From: Nitzschia sp. DOCU1
Lineage: Eukaryota > Bacillariophyta > Bacillariophyceae > Bacillariales > Bacillariaceae
Length of the DNA: 64,000 nucleotides
Direction: 5' to 3'
NCBI GenBank assembly: GCA_951394045.1
Contig: OX596001.1
Location: 1 to 64,000 of the forward strand
The stretch's first letter is position 1. Every line of letters starts with the position of its first letter. A model generated the notes under the pieces. The model was not told the origin of the DNA, did no database searches, and was given only the letters and a program-made list of their open reading frames with translations. Shown here piece after piece: positions 1 through 8,611 of this stretch. Made by a program: the position numbers and the translations under genes.

Positions 1-735
1 ACCCTAACCCTAACCTAACCCTAACCCTAACCCTAACCCTAACCCTAACCCTAACCCTAACCCTAACCCTAACCCTAACCCTAACCCTAACCCTAACCCT
101 AACCCTAACCCTAACCCTAACCCTAACCCTAACCCTAACCCTAACCCTAACCCTAACCCTAACCCTAACCCTAACCCTAACCCTAACCCTAACCCTAACC
201 CTAACCCTAACCCTAACCCTAACCCTAACCCTAACCCTAACCCTAACCCTAACCCTAACCCTAACCCTAACCCTAACCCTAACCCTAACCCTAACCCTAA
301 CCCTAACCCTAACCCTAACCCTAACCCTAACCCTAACCCTAACCCTAACCCTAACCCTAACCCTAACCCTAACCCTAACCCTAACCCTAACCCTAACCCT
401 AACCCTAACCCTAACCCTAACCCTAACCCTAACCCTAACCCTAACCCTAACCCTAACCCTAACCCTAACCCTAACCCTAACCCTAACCCTAACCCTAACC
501 CTAACCCTAACCCTAACCCTAACCCTAACCCTAACCCTAACCCTAACCCTAACCCTAACCCTAACCCTAACCCTAACCCTAACCCTAACCCTAACCCTAA
601 CCCTAACCCTAACCCTAACCCTAACCCTAACCCTAACCCTAACCCTAACCCTAACCCTAACCCTAACCCTAACCCTAACCCTAACCCTAACCCTAACCCT
701 AACCCTAACCCTAACCCTAACCCTAACCCTAACCC
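1..735. repeat. Telomere, (CCCTAA)n
   Basis: About 120 copies of CCCTAA run without interruption, apart from one CCTAA variant near base 11-16. The C-rich strand reads 5'->3' from the left edge, which is the orientation of a true left chromosome end whose other strand ends in TTAGGG repeats. The array stops cleanly in unique sequence at about 736, so the window begins at, or within, a terminal telomere. Confidence 0.98.
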
Positions 736-1437
736 AAGGTAATTTGTTCATATCTCCACCAATAGTGGTCCATTCTCAGTAGTTGTTTCGCCACAACCAC
801 CTGTATGACAAGCCACACAGGGTGAGTGGTGTGGATCAGGTGCACAATGCTTTGTTTGGAGATAGTGGTGGTCAAATGGTCCAATCAGTAATGGAAGCAA
901 GGGAACATCATGCAGTATCTTGTTCGTGCGCATTTCAATTTCTTCACCATAAACAATTTAACTACCTTTTTATGTATTTTATAGCATTCAGATGATGTAG
1001 AACAGTCAGCTACAGTGGGGTCCTTACTACTTGCAGGCTATGAGAATCCTGAATTCAGTATCTCAAGGGAAGCTGACAACTCTGTTGGGCTCATTTCTAA
1101 GAAGCAGACAGCACAACTAACTATCTACCTAGCTAACTATCCACATATCCATCTATGAGGTGACAAGACAAGAAGGCTGTATGAGTGAGCATGACATAGT
1201 GGAGTCCTTACTACAAGCAAGCTATGAGAAGCATGAATTCAGTATCTCAAGAAAAGCTGTAACTTTGTGGGGCTCGTTTCTATAAAGCAGGCGAACTACC
1301 AGCGTAACTACCTGTCTACCTAACTACTTATCCACATATCTATCTATGGAGTAACAAGATAAGGAGGCTCTATGAGTGAGCATGACAAGCTGGGGTGGCT
1401 CATATGAGCTAAAAGCATGATCAGAGGTAGATTCATG
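736..1437. repeat. Subtelomeric DNA with a ~185-bp tandem duplication
   Basis: No convincing gene is seen. From about 1013 to 1385 two diverged tandem units of about 185 bp can be aligned: both contain a 'tccttactac' segment, a 'gaattcagtatctcaag' segment, a 'ctaactac..tccacatat' segment and end in 'tatgagtgagcatgaca'. A third, decayed start follows at about 1385. This is typical of diverged subtelomeric repeats. Short open frames across it are not supported as genes. Confidence 0.7.
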
Positions 1438-1806
1438 AGGAGGTTGCGCATATGTAAGTATGAACAAATATGATGAGCTGAGGAAGGTTGTATGAACGAA
1501 CATGATATCAATGGGAGACTAATGCATAAAGAAGACTGATGACAAAGTATGATAATTTAGTGAAACCTCATCTTCTCCCATTCTTCTCATTTTACTCAAA
1601 ATTCTATGTTTCCAACTCTGTTGTTTCCTAGTCCTATTGCTATTCCTATTTTCCCCACTATCCCTATTCCTACTTTCCTTTTTCCTTTTCCCTTTTCCCT
1701 TTTCCCTTTTCCCTTTTCCCTTTTCCCTTTTCCCTTTTCCCTTCTGCCTTTTCCCTTTTACCCATTACCAATTACCCTAACCCTAACCCTAACCCTAACC
1801 CTAACA
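1438..1806. repeat. Subtelomeric cassette copy A with interstitial telomere repeat
   Basis: A segment beginning with the 'aggttgcgca' stretch recurs almost unchanged about 1,530 bp further on (2968-3269). It ends in a pyrimidine tract of repeated TTTTCCC (about 1677-1755) and then about five CCCTAA units (about 1774-1805), in the same orientation as the terminal telomere. The tract ends abruptly at the first base of a gene fragment. The arrangement looks like a former chromosome end that has become internal. Confidence 0.85.
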
Positions 1807-1807
1807 G

Positions 1808-2478
1808 TGGGAGACTAGAAAGAATCCAACGCTGTTCAAGGTCCTGTGCAGGCAGTATTTTCCTGCAGTGGTTTTTGGGAGAAAGGGCTCATATGGCAGA
1901 AGAATGGCGAACGACCTGGTGAGCCGGGTATTGAACCCATCAGATGAGGCCTTCGTTTATCTCGTTTTGGAGAACAACTATGAGTACTGGAAGACCTTAG
2001 GGAGGGAAATGTAAGTTTGAAAATGTGGATTGTGTCTGGTTGAAACTAAGAGAAGAGTTGATGTAACTAACAACGTGACTGTGTTTTGTTAATTGGTAGG
2101 ATTGATAGGGGAAAGGTTCAGTCGATGAATATGAAGGAACGTGCCGTGCAGCCAAAATATACCCATGCAAGGAATAGCAACAACATGAGTTGGAATCGTG
2201 CTGGAAAAGTACGTTATGTGGAGTTTCTAAAAATGGTGATCGAGGATAGGAACAGGGCAGATGCCAAGAACTTGGAGTTAGAGGTTCGACAAGAGTGGCG
2301 GGATGCTAATGGAGGCAGGCGCAGGAGGGATAGGCTACAAGGAGGGCAGGAAGAAGAGATGTTTTCGATTCCGATTGTGGATGACGAGGGAAATCCAGTA
2401 GTCGTTGAGGTAATGGACGAGCCATTGGTTGGAGCAGAGGAAGATGCATTGGGAAGGGCGGGTGTGGTAGGTGTATAG
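1808..2478 (+). pseudogene. 5'-truncated gene fragment joined to telomere repeat
   Basis: Two exons can be read: 1808-2010 and 2100-2478, joined across a GTAAGT...GGTAG intron in frame, giving about 193 residues to a TAG stop. There is no start codon at the left end; the reading frame simply emerges from the interstitial telomere repeat at a CTAACAG|T junction that would also serve as a 3' splice site. The protein is charged. The first exon has an NPSDEAF...LENNYEYW stretch and the second a KYT..RNSNNMSWNRAGKVRY stretch followed by an acidic tail. This resembles, from memory, a multi-copy diatom family of unknown function often near mobile DNA, but that link is weak. It is most likely a 3' gene remnant; use of an upstream exon is not excluded. 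Confidence 0.5.
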
Positions 2479-2967
2479 CGTAACACATAGAAATGGTGAG
2501 GCTATTCCATAGTGGAAAAAGAATTTGTAATTTAGGAGCGGTGTGGTGAGTGACAAACAGGGTATAGAGAGGGTGTGGCAATTGGTAGGTGCAAAGCCAT
2601 TTGGAACTGGTGAGGGGATGAGGTAACGGTAGTTGAGGAGTGCTAAAGGGGAAGAGTGAGATCAAGAAATGAGAAGGGCTTGGGGTAGTGGTGAGGTAGC
2701 TAATAAGTGGTGTTGTGGATTGGAGTGTAGTAAGGGTATCCTGATGGAAGAACGGTATTATAATGGGAATTGCCGTTTCTCAATGATCGGCAAAATAGTG
2801 AATGGTGTGGTGTTTACATAGGGGGGTGGGGCATACCTGCTGGTTAAGGGGGTAGGTATGATTTAGGGGATTAATAATGGGTTGTGACACCTCCCCACGG
2901 TGATGGCTTTTTTGGGGGGCGGGGGGCATAGATATGGGTACCCCCATATTTTCCCTTTCCTGATGTG
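2479..2967. other. Subtelomeric spacer, no gene seen
   Basis: G-rich on the + strand (many GGTG, GGGG and GTAGG stretches), with no coding frame that looks real. It separates the first gene fragment from the second copy of the subtelomeric cassette. Confidence 0.5.
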
Positions 2968-3271
2968 AAGAGGTTGCGCATATGTAAGTATGAACAAATA
3001 TGATGAGCTGAGGAAGGTTGTATGAATGAACATGATATCAATGGGAGACTAATGCATAAAGAAGACTGATGACAAAGTATGATAATGTAGTGAAACCTCA
3101 TCTTCTTCCATTCTTCTCATTTTACTTTAAATTCTATGTTTCCAACTCTGCTGTTTCCTAGTCCTATTCCTATTCCTATTTTCCCCACTATCCCTATTCC
3201 TATTCCTACTTTCCTTTTTCCTTCTCCCTTCTTCCTTTTCCCTTTTACCCATTACCAATTACCCTAACCCT
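2968..3271. repeat. Subtelomeric cassette copy B
   Basis: This is the second copy of the 1438-1806 cassette, with only scattered substitutions. Its pyrimidine tract (about 3214-3246) is shorter than in copy A and it keeps barely two CCCTAA units (about 3262-3271). As in copy A, a different truncated reading frame starts exactly where the telomere-like DNA ends. Confidence 0.85.
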
Positions 3272-3559
3272 GTTCGTGCTGGCGTAAGCAACTGTGCTTC
3301 ATGCGGGCCAAGCCATATGCATGTTCTTCCGGACGATAACGATGCCGACGGACATAAAATGTTTCCCCCTGGATTGTCGTGTCATGAGATTCTAAGGAGA
3401 CCGCTTGGCAGGCAAATATGGAGCAAAGGCACCGATGGAAAAATTCGGGTAAAGACCAGCCATCCGGGGCTGGTTGAGCTGCGGGAAAAGTGCGGCTACA
3501 TACCGCCTAAACGGGGGCAGAAGAGGAAGCATTCAAGTATTGCCGATTCTAATTCGTAG
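3272..3559 (+). pseudogene. 5'-truncated Cys-containing gene fragment
   Basis: An open frame begins directly after the interstitial telomere repeat and runs 95 codons to TAG. The first in-frame ATG is at 3317. Reading from 3272 adds a CxxC pair (NCASCG), then DDNDADGHKMFPPG and a basic end (PKRGQKRKHSS) that could be a nuclear signal. The part before 3317 has no start codon, so the fragment is either a 3' gene remnant or a short gene starting at 3317. I do not recognise the family. The position, fused to cassette copy B, parallels the fragment fused to copy A. Confidence 0.45.
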
Positions 3560-3607
3560 GAGGTACTACTAAATGACGAATACTGTAGAGCTTGTAGATT
3601 TATATAA

Positions 3608-4306
3608 CTACTTTTTTGGGTTTTCTTTTTCCAAGAATCCTTTTTTGAATCCGGTGTAGTTACCACCTTTGGCAGGGTAACTATCACGAATCTCGCCGAC
3701 AACGCAAGCAGGGAGTTCCTTCCGGTTGCCTTTGCCGAGGTAGCCGTTGATGAACGTTGTCGCGTCGCGGTAGAGTGCATAACGTATCTCACTATTCGCG
3801 ATTCCCTGCTCCATCATGGAATCACCCTTTTCAAAAAGAAGTTCATGCAGGGTACGACCAGAACGGACACCGTCAGGGCTAAGATTCAAGATACAAGGCG
3901 ATTCATCGCACAACTTGCACCTCTCTGGAACATTTTCAAGGGTAGGTGAGGGAACTGTAGTCGGGGATGCCAGCAAGTAGCGGCCGCAATGACGAATGTG
4001 TTGTTCAAAGGCTTCAACCTGTTCAGTCGAGATGTGTTCGGGGAAGTCAAACGTCATGAAGCGGGGGTCAGGGCCTGGCTCTGAGAACATGCGGATGCCC
4101 CCTCCAACGTTGGAAACCTGAATCCTTTCGAGCGGTTCATTCTTACCGGTACGGCGGTTGTGTTCCTCGTTTGACAAGCGAAGAGTTGCGGCGATTTGTG
4201 CATCCATGGGGTCGGGCTCGACATCGGAATCGTATTCCAGGGCCCCGGAAAAGTCCATACCGTATGGATTGTAGGATCGGTCTTGATTGCTTCCGGACCA
4301 ACTCAT
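3608..4306 (-). CDS. P2X7 C-terminal (ballast)-like domain protein
   Basis: A 232-residue single-exon frame with ATG at 4306. The C-terminal half (about residues 130-225) has the pattern of the intracellular Zn-binding domain of P2X7 receptors: a CxxC....C cluster (CKLCDESPC), then R.ALYRDATTFINGYLG, then KGNRKELPACVVGEIR, a YP and a YTGFK. In many protists and invertebrates this domain occurs alone, without the channel, and often beside transposon-related genes. No membrane segment is present here, so it is not a receptor. The N-terminus is acidic and looks disordered. An unusual repeat array lies about 90-220 bp upstream. Function is unknown; the family call rests on motif recall without a search. 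Confidence 0.55.
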   Translation of the reverse strand: MSWSGSNQDRSYNPYGMDFSGALEYDSDVEPDPMDAQIAATLRLSNEEHNRRTGKNEPLERIQVSNVGGGIRMFSEPGPDPRFMTFDFPEHISTEQVEAFEQHIRHCGRYLLASPTTVPSPTLENVPERCKLCDESPCILNLSPDGVRSGRTLHELLFEKGDSMMEQGIANSEIRYALYRDATTFINGYLGKGNRKELPACVVGEIRDSYPAKGGNYTGFKKGFLEKENPKK

Positions 4307-4397
4307 GATGGCAAAGGATGAAAATGAGAGTCATTGGCACTGGAGGCAATCGGTTGATTGTTGGAGGGATGTGTAATGCGTAGTATTATGAGGGTAG

Positions 4398-4526
4398 GAT
4401 TAAGCACCGATTAAGCTCCGGTTAAGGCCCGATTAAGAAAAATTGTCGTCTAATTTGAATTGGACGACAATGAAATTGTCGTCCAATCGGGCGGGCAGGC
4501 GCGCCAGACGACAATATATTGTCGTC
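4398..4526. promoter_or_regulatory. Array of 11-bp direct repeats and alternating 9-mer inverted repeats
   Basis: Four copies of GATTAAG (one reads GGTTAAG) start at 4398, 4409, 4420 and 4431, exactly 11 bp apart, about one helical turn. Immediately after come five copies of ATTGTCGTC or its complement at 4442, 4463, 4475, 4507 and 4518, in strictly alternating orientation. They lie 92-220 bp upstream of the start of the minus-strand gene at 4306, a plausible place for protein binding sites. The inverted 9-mers could alternatively be the remains of a small foldback element. Confidence 0.5.
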
Positions 4527-4880
4527 TGATCCCATCTTTCGGAATGGGGTTAAACGAGCTATCAAAGTAGGACACGATGAGGACGCGAATTCAGTCAAAA
4601 ACTACTGATTTTGGACAGAAATAAGGCATTTCTGTCATAAGCTATCAAAGAGCTACCTACGTGGTTCGACACTCGCCTGCTTTTGTGCGGTTCACAAGCT
4701 GTTGTAACGTCAATAGCAATTGGTTATCTTTAAGGCTTTTGGAGTTCGTTCTACTAATTACGATTGGAAATTAGTTCTCTCATCTCTATCGACCGCTACG
4801 TGAGTCTACAACTCATCAACAAATACGCCTAATCGTAGTAGTAATTGTACCCTTCTGCTTATCGTGTTGTCACTATTCTG
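4527..4880. other. Spacer, no gene seen
   Basis: This A+T-leaning stretch lies between the upstream region of the P2X7-like gene and the 3' end of the ABCG gene. I see no coding frame, RNA gene or repeat in it. Confidence 0.5.
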
Positions 4881-6789
4881 TTAGTGTTTGATAAACTTCA
4901 ATCCCATGTAACCAATGAGTCGGCATACGGCGATATACAAAACTAAAATGCCTGCACAGAAGGTAACGCTGTACTCATCATAACCCTTCAGGGCCGACAC
5001 CTGCTCACCCGAAGTGATATCGCAGCTACCACTCGAGCATGTGAATTCTAGGTCAGTTAGCTCGTTGAGCGCCACACCGACAAAGGCATACTTGATGTAA
5101 CTGATCGCATCAAGCCACTTCCATTTTGCTAATTCCGGGGCGTCCAGCTGTTTGGGGGAGGTGAAGAACCCTCCATACAAGCGGCAGACTTCAAAGAACA
5201 AAGACAGAATAACGGTGGAGAGCTCGACGGTCAGCGCGATACAGGTAACGGCTGTGGCGAGGGCGGTGGCGGCCATGGAGCAAAGCATCATGAACGCCAT
5301 GAAGATGAAGAACTTCTTGGCGTCGTCCTGCAGGTTGAACCTCGTGTAAACGATGCAGGAGAAGAGCATGGGCTGCCAAATTAGCACAACTGTGTCGACC
5401 AGCGATTTGGCCGTGAAATAAGCGAGGGTGGTGTAGGCACCGGCCTGGCGCTCGCGGAGCATGATCGCTCTCTCGCTGGGGAAGGAGTTCACGCACTGAA
5501 GGGAGGCAAAAATACCCTGGTTCACGCAGGTAAAGAATAACGCCGGCGGTAGGAGTGCGATGGCCTCCTGGTCGTTGCCAATGTCTTTCCACGCGCCACC
5601 GGAAATGAACAATGCTATCACGATGGTTGAGCACACACCCATCAGCCAAGTATCCCAGTTGCGCATCTGCTGCTGCATGTTGCGGCGGACAAGCACATTG
5701 ATCTGGAAGAAGACGCTCTTTGCTTCCTGCATGTCGGCAAAGTTGTGTTTCTCAAAACCGTATCCAAGATCGATCGGCACGGTAAACTTATGGTGATGTT
5801 CGTGGTCCAAGCTGTGGGGGGCAATTGCCTCGATAAGGTGGTCAGCGACATTGGTGTTCGGGGGGCAGGGCTTGCCGAGGGTCTCCAGGAAGTGGCTAGT
5901 GTTCGCAATGGATCCCTGAAAGATCGCCTCTCCATTTTTCATCAGAATCAGGTTGTCGAAGAGTGCGAAAGTCATCTGAGCGGGCTGGTGGATGGTGCAA
6001 ACAGCGGTGCACTCGCCGAGGGAAGTAAGGTTCTTTATTGCCTTGATGACAATGTATGCAGTGGTGCTATCGAGTCCGGAAGTAGGCTCGTCAAGGAAGA
6101 TAAGTTTGGGGCGGTTCAGCAGCTCCACGGCAATGCAGAGGCGCTTACGCTCGCCACCGGAAATGCCTTTGCGACGGGTATTTCCAACGATGGTGTCTCG
6201 GCTGTGCTCAATGCCCATCAAATCGATGACCTCCTGGACCCTATCACAACGATCCTTTTCCGTGGTATCCAATGGCATGCGGAGAAGTGAAGCCCAGTAA
6301 AGGGTCTCCGCAACAGTGAGCTCGGCATGGAGAAGATCGTCTTGCATGACGTAGGCGGACATTGACTTGAGGAGACTTGCGTCGTACTCTCTGCCGTTCA
6401 GACGGATCTCTCCCTTGACCTCCATCACTCTGGTGTTGAGTCTCAAAGCGAGAGTGCTCAGCAGAGTGGTTTTACCACTTCCGGAAGGGCCTGGTCGTAA
6501 GATAAATAAACTGTTAGGAATGCTTTCGGTCGTCGCTTTTCGTAATGAAAAAAAAAGAGAATGGCTCACCCATTATAGCCCATAGACCGCCCGTCAAACT
6601 TCCACTGACGTTGTTCAGAAGCTTCTTCTTGTTGCCGCCTCTCTTGGTCACAATCAAATTAGAGAATGTAAGTACAGCAGGGGCATTGTCTGGGCAAGCG
6701 GGTGTGTAGATTTGAGTGCGGGAAGTGGCCTCGACATCCTCATTACTCGCCGATTGAGTTTTGCTTTCTTCATTTTCAGGTCCGCTCAT
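4881..6789 (-). CDS. ABCG-type ABC half transporter
   Basis: Two exons, 6570-6789 and 4881-6490, join across a GTGAG...CCAG intron and restore IMGPSGSGKTT, giving 609 residues, the normal size for an ABCG half transporter. The N-terminal nucleotide-binding domain has Walker A (GPSGSGKTT), the Q-loop region (YVMQDD), signature ISGGERKR, Walker B with D-loop (LIFLDEPTSGLDS) and the H-loop (TIHQP). The membrane domain follows from about residue 330, with the usual cluster of hydrophobic helices and a Cys-containing loop before the last one. Domain order (ATPase first) is diagnostic of the G/White family. Such proteins dimerise and export lipids, sterols or small hydrophobic compounds; the substrate cannot be told here. 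It shares an upstream region with the broken peroxiredoxin-like gene on the other strand. Confidence 0.93.
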
Positions 6790-6965
6790 GTTTAAACAAA
6801 TCAATGAAACTGATAATGCAAAGTAGTTTTGTGCTACCTGGGTCAAACCATTGAATGTGTCCTTTGATTTGAGCGCATCATTTTGCCCCTCAACGACTGG
6901 GCTGCACCAAAAACAGCTGTGATAGCTACGACGACAGTACACAGATGTCGTGCTCTCATCAGAAA

Positions 6966-7133
6966 GCATTCAAAATCAGAGGGATTCTTGCGATCATGAG
7001 ATCTCCAACTTCTCATTAGGAATGTTGAGGCGCGCGGGGTAGCCAACGTGCATTCAAAATTAGAGGGATTCTTGCGATCATGAGATCCCCAAGTTCTCAT
7101 TAGGAACGTTGAGGCGGCTCGGGGTATCCGACG
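6966..7133. repeat. 84-bp tandem duplication
   Basis: Two units, 6966-7049 and 7050-7133, start with GCATTCAAAAT and share 'gagggattcttgcgatcatg' and 'tctcattaggaa.gttgaggcg'. They differ at a handful of positions. The duplication sits in the intergenic region between the divergently oriented ABCG and peroxiredoxin-like genes, so it could double promoter elements for either gene. Confidence 0.85.
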
Positions 7134-7255
7134 AAAAAACTTTTCCATCGTCATCACCATGATTTCGATTGTCAAACATGGCGATAGCGTCAACCCAAGA
7201 CTTGGCCGGTCTCTTTCGGTAGTTTGAGTCTATTCTATCTATCAACAGCATAATT

Positions 7256-8569
7256 ATGTTCACTATGTCATCCCTGCAGGAAAAGCTGAATTCGGTAACG
7301 AAGGAACTCATGGAGGAAACTCCTGAAGCCGTGTTGGAACTGATTCTCAGCAAGCTCGAGGAATACGCAGATTCGCAAGTGCTGGATTTTCCACTATAAA
7401 CAGGCGATACGTGGCCTGATTTTTGTTTTTGTTTGCCCGATGGAGATGGAAACTTTATAAGTAGTGTGGATCTGCGTTTGAAGGGTCCTCTGGTGGTGAC
7501 GTTTTTCCGTGGCGGAGGGTGTGGGTATTGCAACATGACAGTTCGAATGATGCGGGACTTTCAAGCAGCCTTCAAGGCCCATGGTGCAACGGTAGTGGCT
7601 ATTTCACCCATGTCACAGGAGCAAACACGCAAGATTGTCGATGCCGCCCGCGGAATTTGCACAAGCTCTTAATATTGCCTTGGATTTCGATGAAGCACTC
7701 CGGCCGTACCATCGCGAGATCGTCGAAACCTATCAAGAGGACTGGGCCCTGCCATTGCCGGCAACGTATGTGGTCGGACAAGATGGGCGCATCGTGTATA
7801 GTTTTTTGGAATTTAATGCATCAGTACGAGCCGATCCTGAGGACCTTTTGGCGCACTTGCCACCCTTAGACGCTCAAGGAGAAATTGGAATTTGAAGTGG
7901 CCGATTTGAGATCTACTAGCGGGACTATGGACAAGGAACAATATGATCTGGGATTTGTAAAGCGGCCAGAAAAGTTGGAGCAGATGCTCCCGCTTTTGTT
8001 TACCATAGTTGTCATCTTCCCCAAATTGGAAAACGATAATGGTCGACTCCAAGAAGCTATTGCGGCAAGGACCATTGGTGATAACTTTTTATTATGGAGA
8101 CTGGTCCAAGCTTTGCATGGCGACGCTTCGACGAGAATTCGAACGCCACTATTCTGAAATCCAAAGCAAGGGCGCCCATCTCGTGGCGCTCTCTCCTCAA
8201 TCCCAAGGCAATTTGTCCATTGAAAATTCGGGTGCAACCTTCCCATTACTGGTAGATGATCACAATCAGGTCGCCAAACAGTTCGGGTTGCGCTATCAAA
8301 TGGATTGTTCATTGGTGGGGAAAGATGAGCCGCCTTGGCCGTTGCCGATGCCCGCCTCGTACATTATCCAAGGCGACAAGATTGTGTATTCGTCGGTCTC
8401 CTGCGATCCAGCCGATCTTTCAGAGCTACCAGACATTATTCAAGCTATTCCTGCCTCCAAGAACTTCGTCGTGTCGTGGCTAAAGCGATGGATGCCCGTC
8501 ATAAAGTCAAATCGGCGAAGCAACTACAATAGCAATAACTCGACGGTGTCCTGTAAAGTATCTCGCTAG
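7256..8569 (+). pseudogene. Two-domain AhpC/TSA-like peroxiredoxin, broken
   Basis: Two successive thioredoxin-fold AhpC/TSA-like domains can be read, but not in one frame. From ATG 7256 the first 47 codons end at an in-frame TAA (7397-7399), after which the same frame continues with TGDTWPDF, then VVTFFRGGGCGYCN, the region of the peroxidatic Cys. At about 7640-7670 the frame shifts, and the stretch that normally holds FPLL is missing, before a domain end (ALRPYHRE...VVGQDGRIVY) closes at 7895. The second domain lies mainly in 8009-8569 with VITFYYGDWSKLC, HLVALSPQS, FPLLVDDHN and IQGDKIVYSS. Its linker needs another shift, and the usual Cys position after FYYG is not a CxxC. Three or more lesions with no fitting splice sites argue for decay. 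The second domain could still be made from an internal ATG. Confidence 0.7.
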
Positions 8570-8611
8570 TTGCCTATCTATATACATAAAAGGTCGTATG
8601 TATGCGCTTTT

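Noticed and set aside
1606..1818. Open frame MFPTLLFPSPIAIP... across the pyrimidine tract
   Set aside because: It is a translation of TTTTCCC and CCCTAA repeats.
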